From Siphonodentalium dalli (taxonomy: Eukaryota > Mollusca > Scaphopoda > Gadilida > Siphonodentaliidae), in the NCBI GenBank assembly GCA_032622095.1, contig CP136069.1, positions 183,203,122 to 183,267,121 of the forward strand: a stretch of DNA of 64,000 bases. Direction: 5' to 3'. This document shows positions 35,090 to 47,855 of this stretch, in pieces. A program made the translations under genes and the position numbers. The stretch's first letter is position 1. The number at the start of each line of letters is the position of its first letter. A model generated the notes under the pieces. It ran no database searches. It was given only the letters and a program-made list of their open reading frames with translations, and was not told where the DNA came from.

Positions 35090-38000
35090 ATATTTTACTG
35101 ACATTCAATCCCATGAAGTGAGATCTTATTTTCTGGTGCGGCAAATTCTTTGGTGTGTTCCATGTGTATACTCGGAACAGCACCTGAACTACTTCTTATT
35201 AATCAATTATGGATGTACCAATAGTACTTAAACAACTTTGCGGTTATGCTTAATTTACAGTAATGTACTGTACCTGCGCCATGATGTATTTGATGCATGT
35301 TGTCAATCACGACATGCTCCATTAAAATATTTTTCGCTCAGCATTGGGCAATGCTGGTTAATCAAAAACTGAACTTGGCAGTTATCAGAATGCTTTTTTT
35401 GGTGACAGATATTCAACTTTAATTACTATACCATATTGAGTGAGGGCAAAACTAAATGCTGGTTCATGTTTGTTATATTGGTGACGTTGTTTTTGAAGAA
35501 ATTTGAGAGAGTTAATGTCCATTTTTTGAGTGTGATAGACTGGTGTGGTTGGTTGGTCACACTTGTAACACTTGATTGTAAAATGTTTGTGATCACAATT
35601 AATTTTATACTGATGTGTTTGAACCTTGTCATATCTTCCCATAACGCCAGTGTGTGAACTATATTTTAAACTCATGTCCTTGAAGAAAATGTGAATATGT
35701 GTGTTTCTGTTTATTCTGTTCTGGAGAATTTTAGAAATATTGATATTTACATTTTCTCTGTGTTTTGTTTTTGCGAACACAAAATTATTAAAGTATATGG
35801 TAATATGAGAAATACCAATATCATTATAACAAATAATTTTTTTGATTGATATATGTCCATTGACAGGTATATTTTGACCATAGGTTCTTGACTCAGAATA
35901 TTTATTTTAAATTGCGGAGGCATTATAGAAAGTGCCAGGCGCTCTGACGCATCTTTATATATTGATGATACTACGTAATGAATCTTAAGCCAATATAATT
36001 TTTGGGCATCAATATAGCTGGTGCTCGCGATTCGTCATTACAAGGACATGTGTTGTTAACCCCTTAGCTGCTACCCAGTGTGTTTCTGCTGCTGCATTGG
36101 CTGCCTTGCTTTCAGAGTGAATATAACAATTAACATGGACTAATTATTAAGGACCAATTAACTGGAGACTAATTATTAACAGGAAGGACAACAGATCAAG
36201 ACTTACAAGACATACACCATCCAGTTAGATAATGCATGTGACATAAAACTCTTAGGGTGTGGGACTTGAATTAGATATGACATGCTTCTGATCTAGAGTT
36301 AATACAAATTAACTCTGACTATATAACAAGATGGACAACAAGAGACACATTGGATAAATTTAGTCGAGTTACGTGGAACTATCTTTTAGGGTGGAATTAA
36401 ACTATGCATTATGAGAAGAGAGATTTCTGCTGGATTGAACTCTGTTGGACAAATAATTATTGATATTGAGAATGAAAAGATGTGATGGCAAGAACCATCA
36501 GCCATGACATATTAACAGAAGGGTGTCAATCACTCAACTCCTTCAATTAACTGAGTTTCAAATTTGATAAAAGAAACAGAATATAATGTAGCATCATGGA
36601 ATACATGTACATCATTCTAGAAATAAATTAACAACTACATGTCGAACATAACCATAATGGTTAAAAAGACTTACGACATGTGTCGTCACATAGTTTTTGA
36701 GTGATTTGAGTTTCAACAGACCCATGTTGGTATTATAAATGCTATGGTGTTTGCCACAATCTATTGCATATTTCCATCAATAGTAAATTCATTTTTATAA
36801 ATAGCATGGTATTCATATCTACAAACTCTTTGATACAGTTTCAACTATTTTCACTCAGAATATTTGAATGAAGAGAATACTAGCTTACTAACAAGCAGCT
36901 AGAATAGTGGTGTGATTAGATTAATAGTGAAATAATGTGTTTACACATGTATTGAATACCATCCCACCTCTCTACTATATATCCTGTGTGCACTGAAAAC
37001 ATCCAACCTCCTGATATTCATCAGATAACCTTTTAGTTGAGACAATACTTGATAGCCAGGTTATCAGTACTAAGTGGGTGATATTGTCCGACCATCACTC
37101 AATTTCTAGAAATTTCACCTGAAATGGAAATATTTGAGTGAAAAAGGGATATCCCCAGTGAAAGTTTTCTAACATGCCTGTTTTATAACACTATCTTAGA
37201 TTAGTTTCTCTTTAGAGCCAGGCAATTTGATTCTGTATGCCATTGCCATGTTTACTATTGCTTGGCCCTGTTTGGGGTGATGAATCCATAATTGAAATAG
37301 TGCCATCAAATATAGTGAGGTTTAATTAATATTTTTCAGTGCCAAAAACTTCAAATATCCTAAATCAGTGCAGTTAGAGTGTAAGGGATTGGTTACACCC
37401 CCACCATTTGATGTCTAAATGGATTTTATCACTTGTAAATTTTCAATTGGAACTGTGTGAGAAACCTCGGACTAATTCAACAGAAAAATAAACTCATATA
37501 ATAAAGTGATGTGGAACACTCCAGTAAGGTGTTCAGGAGTGTAAGGAGTGGAATATTAAATAATCATGCCAAAATTAGTTAATTTTCTAAATTTTATATC
37601 TAAATATGCAGAAAACAAAGTCATTGTTATAAACGAATTACATTTAGTTACATTTGTTGACAGATTTATTGCCGTATGTATATAACTCAATAATTTGTCC
37701 CGTATGAAGTAGTAAATATTTCAATTTATGCGTAGTTCAAACATTGTGTTTTCTATACAATCAATGTGGTTGGAATTTTCAACAATCTTAGTTGATTGCT
37801 ACAATCATTCAGTGATGATAGCGTTTGGATACTAATTAATTGGTTTTATTCACCGAAATAACTCCACAAAATGTCTTTAAAGTTAATCTGTGAGAAACAA
37901 TAAATCTTTCGCCATAGTTTTATTATTGGGATAATGATAAATTGTTAATGCTGATATGGTCGACCATGGAACTAAATATTTTAATACACAAACCAAATGA

Positions 38001-38090
38001 ATTATCAGATTGTCTGGCTATGAACTAATTAGTATACCTCGTTTGTATGTGCTCATGTAGGTAGTTAAAATGTTACATTTTCCATACTAA
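35090..38090. other. Intron 3 sequence, mostly featureless
   Basis: A 3-kb AT-rich stretch, the longest in the window without a recognised mobile element. Only the weak minus-strand frame at 35385-35780 stands out. No splice-consistent exon was found. Confidence 0.45.
35385..35780 (-). pseudogene. 131-residue frame, possible zinc-finger-like relic
   Basis: This minus-strand frame contains SSHTGVMGRYDKVQTHQ and then KHFTIKCYKCDQPTTPVYH. HTG plus YKCDQ recalls a C2H2 zinc-finger linker and finger start. The Cys/His spacing does not fit an intact finger and there are no tandem fingers. It lies in intron 3 of the SPATA1-like gene. It could be a decayed domesticated or retrocopied fragment, or chance. 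Confidence 0.15.
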
Positions 38091-38092
38091 CA

Positions 38093-38492
38093 TTAACCCT
38101 TTACCCAACAAACCGGCCAAAACCGGCCAAATAAAGCTTCAACAGCCTAAAATATCTTCGGTCTGTCTCAATAGAACCATACAAATATGGATATCATTGG
38201 AACCGGCTCCTTGACCACATTGTGATAGTTACAGTTATGCCCTGTGCCAATGCATTCTCTTATATATGCGAGTCGACCATAGGTCGCCTCGCATATATAA
38301 GAGAATGCATTGGCCACAAAAAAATCTTTTTTTAACACTTTTTACCATTTTTTCTTACATTCTTTAACAATTTTATAATTTTTAATGTGTTAAACCAATG
38401 CATTCTCTTATATATGCGAGGCGACCTATGGTCGACTCGCATATATAAGAGAATGCATTGGCACAGGGCCCTTCTGTTGGGTAAAGGGTTAA
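38093..38492. mobile_element. TTAA foldback, family 1
   Basis: Perfect TTAACCC/GGGTTAA ends with two intact mirror hairpins. It reads TTTTTTTAACACTTTTTACC in its middle and so preserves the empty site of the 18899-21107 insertion. Confidence 0.93.
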
Positions 38493-38786
38493 TACTCTCC
38501 TTACTAGTCTTCAGTGATGTATCTCTGCTTCTCTATTCATTTATGTGCTTTCAAACTGACTCTTCATACACTTTTAGACTGTCCTAATAGTGTAGCCTTC
38601 ACACCATCTCCGATTAATCGTTTAGGATAAACAAATTAGCTTCACATTTGTGTCAGGTGAAACTTGGTCCTAGCTGGCATTATCTGAAAATGATGATGAT
38701 ATATCTGAAACTAATTACTATGTAATGTAATAACTTGATGGATTATTATCAGTGCTAGAATAAAGCAAAACTTATTTACTGGTATA

Positions 38787-39048
38787 TTAACCCTTCCATG
38801 ACTGGAGCTTCCTGAAATTTACGAAAACACTGTGCAAATGCATTCTCTTACATATATGTGAGTCTCCCATAGGGAGCCTCACATATATAATAGACTACAT
38901 TGGCCTAACAGTTTTACCTTGACCTTGTAAGCCAGTGCATTCTTTATATATATGAGGCTCCCCATGGGAGCCTCGCATATATAAGAGAATGAACTGGCAC
39001 AGGATATTTAATGCTGCACCATCGAAGCTCCCGTCATGAAAGGGTTAA
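38787..39048. mobile_element. TTAA foldback, family 3
   Basis: TTAACCCTTCCATGACTGGA to CCCGTCATGAAAGGGTTAA. Two core hairpins with TCTCCC-ATA-GGGAG or CTCCCCATGGGAG centres. Confidence 0.9.
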
Positions 39049-39049
39049 C

Positions 39050-40060
39050 AGGCAATTGTGATGGATAAACAAATTCTAGAACTTGTTTGAATTGAGAAAC
39101 GGAGGTGCATAAGTTGAAGGGAGACTGTGACTCAATGCAGCCATATTGGAAGCCATCCTTTACTTGATTCAGTGAAAATATGAAATAAATTAATATTTTG
39201 TTTTGTAATGCACAAACAACCACATATAGCATGGAAATTTTAATGAAAATGAGTGAGTAGCTAAAGCTATTTTTTTGTTTGTAACTATGTTGTTTCATAT
39301 TTATTAAAGGAGATTTAAAAGAGAGATATTTTCTGATAGAAATGAGTTCACATGTTTATTTTAGCAAAAAATTAAAATTTCTAAAAACTAAATTAAATCA
39401 AACTGTGGTTAAATCAATATTAAAAAGAAAATACATATCCTGAAAGCTAATATTGTGATATAGTACAATCATTGGTATTATTTTTAATAAATTGACTTTG
39501 GTGGTAAATGTTTTTTTCTTTTGAAATTGTTAAAAAATATAATTTAACAATATATGTTTCTAGAAAATAAACTTGTGCTTGTACTATTTACTAGTAAGTG
39601 CTATACCTTGTCAATCAACTAAGATGAAACTTCATTTCTAGAAGATTTAGTTTTTTTAATTTGGGGTTAATACAAGTGGCAGTATTGCTTAAAGAAGCTA
39701 CTTCCACTCCACTTTAATTCTTTTGTAACATATTTTTAGCTGTGTATAGTAAGTGATAAAACCTGTAATAAATGGCTGGATTTAGATACAGTTTCCCTTT
39801 ATGATGTAGACGGATATCATTCTAATCCAACATATCTTGCTTTGTACTAATAATTAACTATCATTTATTTTCCTTTGAAGATACTAACATCTTTGTTTTA
39901 TTCCAGCATTGTTTCTCAATTTTATTTTACTATATGATATCTCCTTTGATTCCTTAGTACATAATAAACATAGGTCTATATTAAAAAGAAGTACATTCAG
40001 TTTACAATTGCATTCCATTTGTATTTCTTATTTACAGGAAGGAACAACAGGTGATAATCA
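39050..40060. other. Intron 3 sequence without recognised feature
   Basis: Very AT-rich; no gene or repeat was recognised before the minisatellite. Confidence 0.4.
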
Positions 40061-40073
40061 GCGTGCAGGTTGA

Positions 40074-40420
40074 CACCATATCTCATATGTTAATAAGCAG
40101 TCCCATATGCTAATAAGCAGTCCCATAGGTTAATAAGCAGTCCCATAGGTTAATAAGCAGTCCAATAGGTTAATAAGCAGTCCAATAGGTTAATAAGCAG
40201 TCCCATAGCCTAATAAGCAGTCCAATAGGTTAATAAGCAGTCAAATAGGTTAATAAGCAGTCCAATAGGTTAATAAGCAGTCCCATAGTTTAATAAGCAG
40301 TCCAATAGGTTAATAAGCAGTCCAATAGGTTAATAAGCAGTCCAATAGGTTAATAAGCAGTCCAATAGGTTAATAAGCAGTCCAATAGGTTAATAAGCAG
40401 TCCCATAGGTTAATAAGCAT
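40074..40420 (+). repeat. 20-bp minisatellite, about 17 units
   Basis: The unit is TAATAAGCAGTCCAATAGGT with CCC/CCA and GGT/GCC variants. The period is not a multiple of three and stops occur in all frames. No unit loses register across the array. Confidence 0.95.
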
Positions 40421-40549
40421 TGTCTTGACTAATGCCATAAATTAGCCTTTCTGTAGCATGATTAGGCCAAGGAAAAAAATATGTTTGGTTTGGGTACCTA
40501 CCGACCTGTCACCTAGCTACATACCTAGGTATTCCCTACTGACTACATT

Positions 40550-40890
40550 TTAACCCTTTCTGTACTAAATGGATTAACCCAGTCAGTTAAAAATTGTACA
40601 TTGGAATGGTCCAGTATTTATTTGGAGGGATGCACATGTAATATAAGCAGACAACAGATAAATTAAAGTGTAGAAGGAGTCTTATTTATTGAGGGAAATG
40701 TTTAGATAATAACGGTATGTTCAACAAATGACATATGGTCGTTTGTTGAACTTATTATCTGAACATTTCCTATGGGATAATTACTCATGAATTATACTTC
40801 AGTATAGAATGGGTTACACTTATTATCTGAACATTTCCTATGGGATAACTACTCATTAATGATGCTTTACATGTAGTATAGAAGGGTTAA
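40550..40890. mobile_element. TTAA foldback, family 4 (CCCTTTCTGTACTAAATGG)
   Basis: It starts TTAACCCTTTCTGTACTAAA and ends GTATAGAAGGGTTAA. The internal inverted repeat is TGTTTAGATAATAACGG...TTCAACAAATGAC facing GTCGTTTGTTGAACTTATTA with TCTGAACATTTCC. The right side is partly duplicated (CTTATTATCTGAACATTTCC occurs twice). No hairpin core is present. Confidence 0.8.
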
Positions 40891-41070
40891 ATACCCTACC
40901 CTAAAGAATTTTTCATGGATTCCAAGAAATAAAAATAATTTTAAATGTCTCAGAATAGGTGGTCTTCTGTTAAATCATTGTGTTTATCATAGTTATATAA
41001 TGATAAACAAAATTAGTATTATCTCAGTCATGAAAAGCCATAAGAATATGTCAAAATAATAATACATATA

Positions 41071-41332
41071 TTAACTCTTTCATGACTGGAGCTGCGCTGG
41101 GGCAGCATTAAATATCCTGCATCAGTGCATTCTCTTATATATACAAGTCTCCCATAGGGAGCCTCGCATATATAAGAGAATGCACTGACTTATAAGGTAA
41201 GGTAAATATTGTTAGGCCAATATATTCTCTTATATATGTGATGCTTCCTATGGGAGACTTGCATATATAAGAGAATGCATTGGCACAGGGTTTTCACAAA
41301 AATTCAGGAAGCTTCAGTCATGGAAGGGTTGA
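41071..41332. mobile_element. TTAA foldback, family 3
   Basis: TTAACTCTTTCATGACTGGA to CAGTCATGGAAGGGTTGAA, the right TTAA having mutated. Two core hairpins. Confidence 0.85.
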
Positions 41333-41565
41333 AACAAATAGAAAACCTGCCGACCCTAGACCAATTGTTTCTGACATGTAATCAGAATCAGACATTTAAT
41401 TGTCTTTGGCCATATCAGCTGTCACCATCACCTAATCAAGTTACCAGCAACCTTTAGACATTTCTGGACTAATGATATCAGCTTCTGGATAGCTTGATAG
41501 ACCCCGTAGTGAATTCAAAACTCTCAAATCTGGTTGTTTTACTCTATAATTGCGCATTTGTATCT

Positions 41566-41745
41566 TCTGAACCTTTTGATAACTTTATAAATACTTTCGG
41601 AACATTTTGATAACCATATAAATACCTTCCATTCATTTTGTTAACTATATAACTACCTTCCAAACATTTTGACATAAATACGTTCCGAACCTTTTTATAA
41701 ATATATAAATACGTACCTTCTGAACCTTTTGATAACTAAATACAC
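41566..41745 (+). repeat. Degenerate tandem repeat of about 40-45 bp
   Basis: About five units each contain (C)GAACCTTTTGATAACT...ATAAATAC(C/G)TTC. The periodicity is irregular. Confidence 0.65.
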
Positions 41746-42828
41746 GCTGATGAGTTCATACAGCCTCATGCATTAAGCAATGTTTGTTAAAGTTATAAGT
41801 TCAACATCCCTAAAATGAATGAATGGGAATCAGCTTCAAGTAACTACTCAAGTACCCCTCAATTAATACTATTAGAGCTTTATTTTAACTCCAAAAGTAG
41901 AAGCTTAAAATGATGTTAGTTGTACACATGCTAGCAAGCATTAGTTTTAATTTTCTCATTAATAATATGCTTTATAAGGATTCTCTTGGGTGCTAAAGTA
42001 GCATGGTTTATAATGAAAATCTCTCGCTTAGTTTGCTACTTTTCTGTGCATTGGTAGATTATTCCATGTCTTCAAGCCACTCAATTTTTCTCATATCTCA
42101 GGCCGCCATCCTCCCCATGTACTGTATGTGATGACCTTCATCAGTTGGCAACAGAAAGTGTTTTTGTAGTTTCATTTGACGTAAACCAGCTAGTAAAATC
42201 AGTTGGGATAATGCTGGATTTATGTCAAAGTCTTGTGTATGTGTATTTCTTTATCGGGATTTTAATAGCGTTGTTGACTGCTCATCTAAAATCCCAGATA
42301 ACTGTAACTAAAGAACCTGTTTATTCTATAGAAAATATGATATTTGTTCTCAGTGTGAATCAAATGTCATCAAATTGATGTTCTCTTAATTACGGGGAAT
42401 ATCCTATGCGCAATTTAACATGAAAGTGAGATTATGATACATAATTATGACCGTAAGATGTCACTCTTTCCGGTATATTGCATCAGGTATTGATTTCTGG
42501 GATAAAATCGAAGAAAAGTAAAAAACATCCCGTGACTGGATATGGGCGTAAAAGTCTATTATAGAAAGTTGTATACATGGGACCCTGACCTAAAACCAGA
42601 ATTATCCCAACCGATTTCACTAGCTGGTTTACATTGAATGAAACTTGGACTAGTCTTTTTGATGTCTAGAGTATTCTGGACTCCTGCATCTGATAAGGGA
42701 GGTGGTGGTCTCCAAAATAGTTCTGAGTATCTTCTCTGCTTTATACCATGTTCTGCTAACATCCTTGTTGAAAGTAACTCTCAATATTTTATCTCTCTTT
42801 ATTTGCTTCATGCTCAAAGATCAGAAGG

Positions 42829-43229
42829 TTAACCCTTTACCCAACAAACCGGCCAAAAACGGCCAAATAAAGCTGCAACAGCCTAAATTATCTTGGGTCT
42901 GTCTCAATAAAACCATACAAATATGGATATCATTGGAACCGGCTCCTTGACCACATTGTAATAGTTACAGTTATGCCCTGTGCCAATGCATTCTCTTATA
43001 TATGCGAGTCGACCATAGGTCGCCTCGCATATATAAGAGAATGCATTGGCCTAAAAAAAATCTTTTTTTAACACTTTTTACCATTTTTTCTTACATTCTT
43101 TAACAATTTTATAATTTTTAATGTGTTAAGCCAATGCATTCTCTTTATATATGCGAGGCGACCTATGGTCGACTCGCATATATAAGATAATGCATTGGCA
43201 CAGGGCCGTTCTGTTGGGTAAAGGGTTAA
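42829..43229. mobile_element. TTAA foldback, family 1
   Basis: Both ends are complete. The second hairpin has single-base slips (CTCTTTATATATGCG, TAAGATAATGC). It shares AGCTGCAACAGCCTAAATTA and ATAAAACCATACAA variants with the copy at 61592, defining a subfamily. Confidence 0.92.
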
Positions 43230-43340
43230 GATGCTAGTAATCAAAGTTTTAGATTAATTATTTAAACTGAAAATGTACTATTTGTTGAGTATATAAGTTT
43301 TCTACAGTGAGCAAGCCTTGAAATAGTGATCCTGTCATTT

Positions 43341-43536
43341 GCAGAATTAGGTCCCCAGAGGGTGAATTTAGTGATGCTATCCCGCACAGCAGGCTAGCAT
43401 CACCAAATTCACCCTCTGGGAACTTCATTCTGCTAAGGCCTAAGCAGAATGAGGTCCCCAGAGGGTGAATTTAGTGATGCTAGCCAGCTGTGCGGGATAG
43501 CATCACTAAATTCACTCTCTGGGGACCTCATTCTGC
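43341..43536. mobile_element. GCAGAATGAGG composite with no middle
   Basis: Two complete palindromes (43341-43433 and 43444-43536) are separated by only TAAGGCCTAA. The middle segment found in other copies is missing. Confidence 0.85.
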
Positions 43537-43659
43537 AAATGACAGACACACTATTTCAAGGCTTGACAGTGAGGAGGATTGATTCATTCAAAACTCATTC
43601 AAAACTACTCTTGGACTGAAGAATAATCAGCGCTATTAAAATAGATAACTTGATATACA

Positions 43660-44213
43660 TTTAAAATATAAAAGAATACATTAGAATGGTATATTATTCA
43701 TCTTGAGGGGAGTTCAGGAAAAATTAGCAGACGACAACTAATAAAAGTGCAGAAGGGGTCCTATTTGTTCGAGGGAAATGTTCAGATAATGAACATTTCC
43801 TAATGTAACTACTCGTCAATGAGCATTTAATATAGAAAGTGTTAAGATAATCAAGGCGTGATCAAGAAGATTACTTTGAAAATGCAGCAGAGAAATTCAT
43901 TCAGTAATTAGAGAGTTGCTTCCCACAGTTTAACCCTCCCTTTACTGAATGGATTTTCCCACCCAGTTGTAACATTATATATTGGAATGGTCTATTATTA
44001 ATCTGGAGGGGAGTTTACGAAAAAATTAGCAGACGACAGTACAATGAAAATTTAATACAAGAGCAAAATGAATACTTTTCATTGGAGGCAAAAGTTCAGA
44101 TTATATGTTCAACAAATGATGTTAGTTGAACTTATTTTCTGAACTTTTCCAAAGGATTAACTACCTGTACTCATCAATAAGTATTTAGTACAGAAAGGGT
44201 TAACAGTCCTCAG
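43660..44213. mobile_element. Two family-4 TTAA foldbacks in tandem
   Basis: The first (about 43660-43850) lacks a clear left end. The second runs from TTAACCCTCCCTTTACTGAA (43930) to GTACAGAAAGGGTTAA (44213). Both contain GAAATGTTCAGATAAT-type arms and TTAGCAGACGACA. Confidence 0.65.
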
Positions 44214-44219
44214 CTCACA

Positions 44220-45590
44220 ATTTAACACTCCCATTAGGATGTGAAATTCACTGATCACGTCTCTTCATAATTTCACCCTGATATGGTCACAACTTCGAGT
44301 TGGACATAACTTGGAGTGACTGTAAACTCTAATTAATCAATCACTTGTTATCATCCAGTTTGGATTAGTGAAGTTGAGCATGAATCAAATTTGTACGTTA
44401 ATGTTCTGAAATAATATTGTTTATGTTGTAGTGAACCTATGAGTTGACGTGCATATTTTGTAAAATGTCTCAGCATGGATTGGCTATACATGGTGGAAAA
44501 ATTCACCCAATCATAGATGAACTATTTTCAGTTGCTAACCTACACACAACAGCATTGCAAAGAGTAGCTGTTAAGCCACATATAATACAATATATCAAGC
44601 ATTGCATTTGATTAGCGGCGACATATAATACATGTACTAACTACATGTATATGATGGTGCAATTCAGATCTTACATATCAACTAAAGAAACCTAGCTGTT
44701 TCAACTTTTGCACAAATTAAATTTGGAAAACAGAATATTGACATTATAATTTTCCCACCACACATATTAAATATTATAGTATGTCTTTAGTCAAACTAAA
44801 AAAACTACCTAAAACTTAACTAACTGAAACTAACTAATTTGGAAATCTTCTAATTTAAATTATTCCAATTATTTTGCTCTTTAATAGCGTCATAAATTAA
44901 ACGCCTGCATCCAGGTACTATTTTAAAGACATATTATGGCCTTGTTCGGGTGCGTGAAACTGATAAGTTAATACTTAGGTGCTATGACAACTGTGGGAAT
45001 GTAACATTCTACTGACATTATCGAAAATCTCAAAGAAATCGACCATACAACTCCATGGAAAACATCGTCTGAATTACGCTCAGTTGTAAATATTTACACT
45101 TGTTTTGGGACGCAACTATTGGCGACAAACTAACACAAATGATTCCGCCAGCAAGAGTCACCTCATTTAATTTAATATATAAGAATGCAGGTGTGTGAAT
45201 TTGTAAAAAAAACTACTTTGAGCAAGATTATTCCCCATTTCTATCTGATCACCCTACCGGAGTGTTTCACATCACTTTAAAATAAGTCTGAAACAAATTA
45301 TCAGTATCAATGTATTCATCATGCAGCTGTTTATTTAAAATATAGTTAGCATGGTCAACAACTTCAATCAGAATTTAAAAACATTTATATTTTTCAAATG
45401 TACTATCTCATTACAAAAATCTAGCACAAGATATACATGTAAGACAATGCCAAAATATGCACTCAACTATATCCTTTCATTGCTCTTTTTTTTAGAGAAT
45501 CAACACATGGTCTTCAGCAACTTGTCAGCAAGTCTATTGAATTCATATTATATATACCACGTGGATACCATTGTGTATAAGCAGGGTTTC
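44220..45590. other. Intron 3 sequence without recognised feature
   Basis: AT-rich; no exon or clear repeat was seen. Confidence 0.4.
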
Positions 45591-45598
45591 CGATAGGG

Positions 45599-45945
45599 TT
45601 AACCCTTTAACCAACAGAAGGGCCCTGTGCCAATGCATTCTCTTATATATGCGAGTCGAACATTACAAATTATAAAATTGTTAAAGAATGTAAGAAAAAA
45701 TGGTAAAAAGTGTTAAAAAAAGATTTTTTTTAGGCCAATGCATTCTCTTATATATGCGAGGCGACCTATGGTCGACTCGCATATATAAGAGAATGCATTG
45801 GCACAGGGCATAACTATAACCATCACAATGTGGTCAATGAGCCGGTTCCAATGATATCCATATTTGTATGGTTCTATTCAGACAGACCGAAGATATTTTA
45901 GGCTGTTGAAGCTTTATTTGGCCGGTTTGTTGGGTAAAGGGTTAA
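45599..45945. mobile_element. TTAA foldback, family 1, reverse orientation
   Basis: Orientation is reversed relative to 38093. The first hairpin has lost its whole right arm: it breaks off after GCGAGTCGAACATT and runs into the spacer. The second hairpin is intact. Confidence 0.88.
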
Positions 45946-45949
45946 AATG

Positions 45950-47215
45950 TATGGTCCATAGAACCTTGGATAGGATGGGCCGACCATGTTTAGCCCATCG
46001 TATGCACATTTTAAAATTCAACGCCCAAAATATCCCATGTTTCCTTGCACCAGAGAATATTGCTGGGCGATTGTAGTGGGCTATAAAAATACTGCCATAA
46101 TTTTTAAATCACACTACATTACGTACCATTACGTGTTATTTTCATAATATTTATAAATTTCACTGAATTTATCTTCTATGAACAAAAGACAATCCTGATC
46201 ACAGATAGATTTGGTGTCATGATTACGTGGTATACGTAATCAGATAAATCTAATCATGAGCGTGGAATTACTATTTATGAAATTGTCAACATTATCAAAG
46301 TTAATCTACCGATCACATGATAATACATTCTGACAGAAATATATGGATGGATTAACAAATGATTGACTTATTTTACGGTACATACCAGATGCTAGCCCTT
46401 TATACTCAAAACTGGGTCCATTTAATGAACAACCGACCGGCCTAGTGGGAACCCTGGTTGAACAGAACTAGTTCTGAGATCAAAACACAAATTGAACTTT
46501 TTTCCTGAATGTTAGCCCAAATAAGTAATTTTTATTTAGATTTTTGTATTACTGTATTTACCACCCTGATTTATCGACATGCTACAAGTTGTGAAGCCCT
46601 TGGTTACTTGTTGATAAATACATGTAGTTTTCCTTGAGTATACATGTGGATAAGGAGAAATGTACAAACATTAGAAAAAAATCATTATATACAAATTTAG
46701 TACAAGAAGCCCCAATTGCCCATGGGCAATTGGCACCACTTCTGAGATCAATTTTATATATGATTGTACGAAATCAGTCTACAAATTCTAATCCCAACAC
46801 AAATATGCTGTCAAAATGGCAAAATTTCCAAAATTGTATTCAAAACCTTTTAAGTTTTTTCATGGAGAACAAGGACCATTTTTCAAGCTTTAAAAAATAA
46901 AACAAAAATGTTCTTAAAATCTCAGGGGTTCTACAAAACTGACACAAAAAAATCTCAGAAAGTTTGTGGGTAATACTTGTGATATATACATGCTCAATTG
47001 ATCATGTGTACGAATAAATAATACATGTAATGATATCAATAAATGAAATCATTTCTACACAAAACACAGATTGAAATTTTGAAATAAAAAAAAATTGTAT
47101 TCAGTTCTTCCTTGCTCTGAATTTGGTTACTTTAAATTGAATCTTGCAAGAACTATTTATTGGTGAGTTGATATTGACTGATTATGCATGAAGCCTGAGC
47201 ATGTGAATTCCACCT
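45950..47215. other. Intron 3 sequence without recognised feature
   Basis: AT-rich; no exon or clear repeat was seen. Confidence 0.4.
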
Positions 47216-47229
47216 GTACATTGATCTGC

Positions 47230-47800
47230 TCCATCCACATATATGCTCCTTCTATACGTATAATTCTTCTATATGCATGGTGGGGAATCACATGGTTTCT
47301 AAGTTGCTGAGTACCACGCATTCAAAATGGCAGAGATGAGTGCAAACGCACAAAAACATAATATATGAGGAACTGACACAAAACATAGCATTTTGACTGT
47401 TACAAGCATATTCTAGTTTATTTTAAAAACAAGTTGATAGCTTATTTGTTCCGAAATACTCCGTAGTTTTCTATAACATTCTGACCAAAGTTGCCAGTTT
47501 GAGGTTCGTGGAATACACCAGTCCATGCATCTAGGAGAATCCTTCGACTGCAACTTTGGTCAGAATATTATAGCAAACAACTGAGTTTGGACACATATGA
47601 TGTATCAGCTTGTTTGAAAATAGACAGCATATGTTCGTAGCTGCCAAAATACTAGGCAATATACATGTATGTCATATCCTATTTTTCTTTTTCCTTGTTT
47701 CTGGTCGTGATTCTCAGCCATTTTGAGTGTGTGATAATCATCAACTCGAAACCACGTGATTCCCCACTATGTATTTGTATACTCCTTCTATACATATACT
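47230..47800. mobile_element. Large inverted-repeat element next to the big exon
   Basis: GTGGGGAATCACATGGTTTC (about 47280) faces GAAACCACGTGATTCCCCAC (about 47748), CCTTCTATACGTATA faces TATGTATTTGTATACTCC-type sequence, and AACATTCTGACCAAAGTTG faces CAACTTTGGTCAGAATATT (about 47475 and 47550). The arms are interrupted and decayed. The element ends about 55 bp before the acceptor at 47855. Confidence 0.7.
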
Positions 47801-47855
47801 CAGCTCTTCTGCTAAATTTCCTCAGTCGCCTCTGCACTAGCTATCTGTTATTCAG

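Noticed and set aside
40036-40070. TTATTTACAG followed by GAAGGAACAACAG and GTGATA, resembling a tiny exon of the SPATA1-like gene
   Set aside because: The preceding exon ends in phase 1 and the next needs phase 1. Adding 13 nt, or reading on to the later GT, gives a frame shift or a stop; direct joining of 30229 to 47856 keeps the frame.
40074-40420. Regular repeat array considered as CRISPR
   Set aside because: The repeats are contiguous with no unique spacers and the window is eukaryotic; it is a minisatellite.
42145-42378. 77-residue frame after a CTCAG acceptor-like site near 42101
   Set aside because: No donor and phase combination fits between 30229 and 47856, and no family is recognised.
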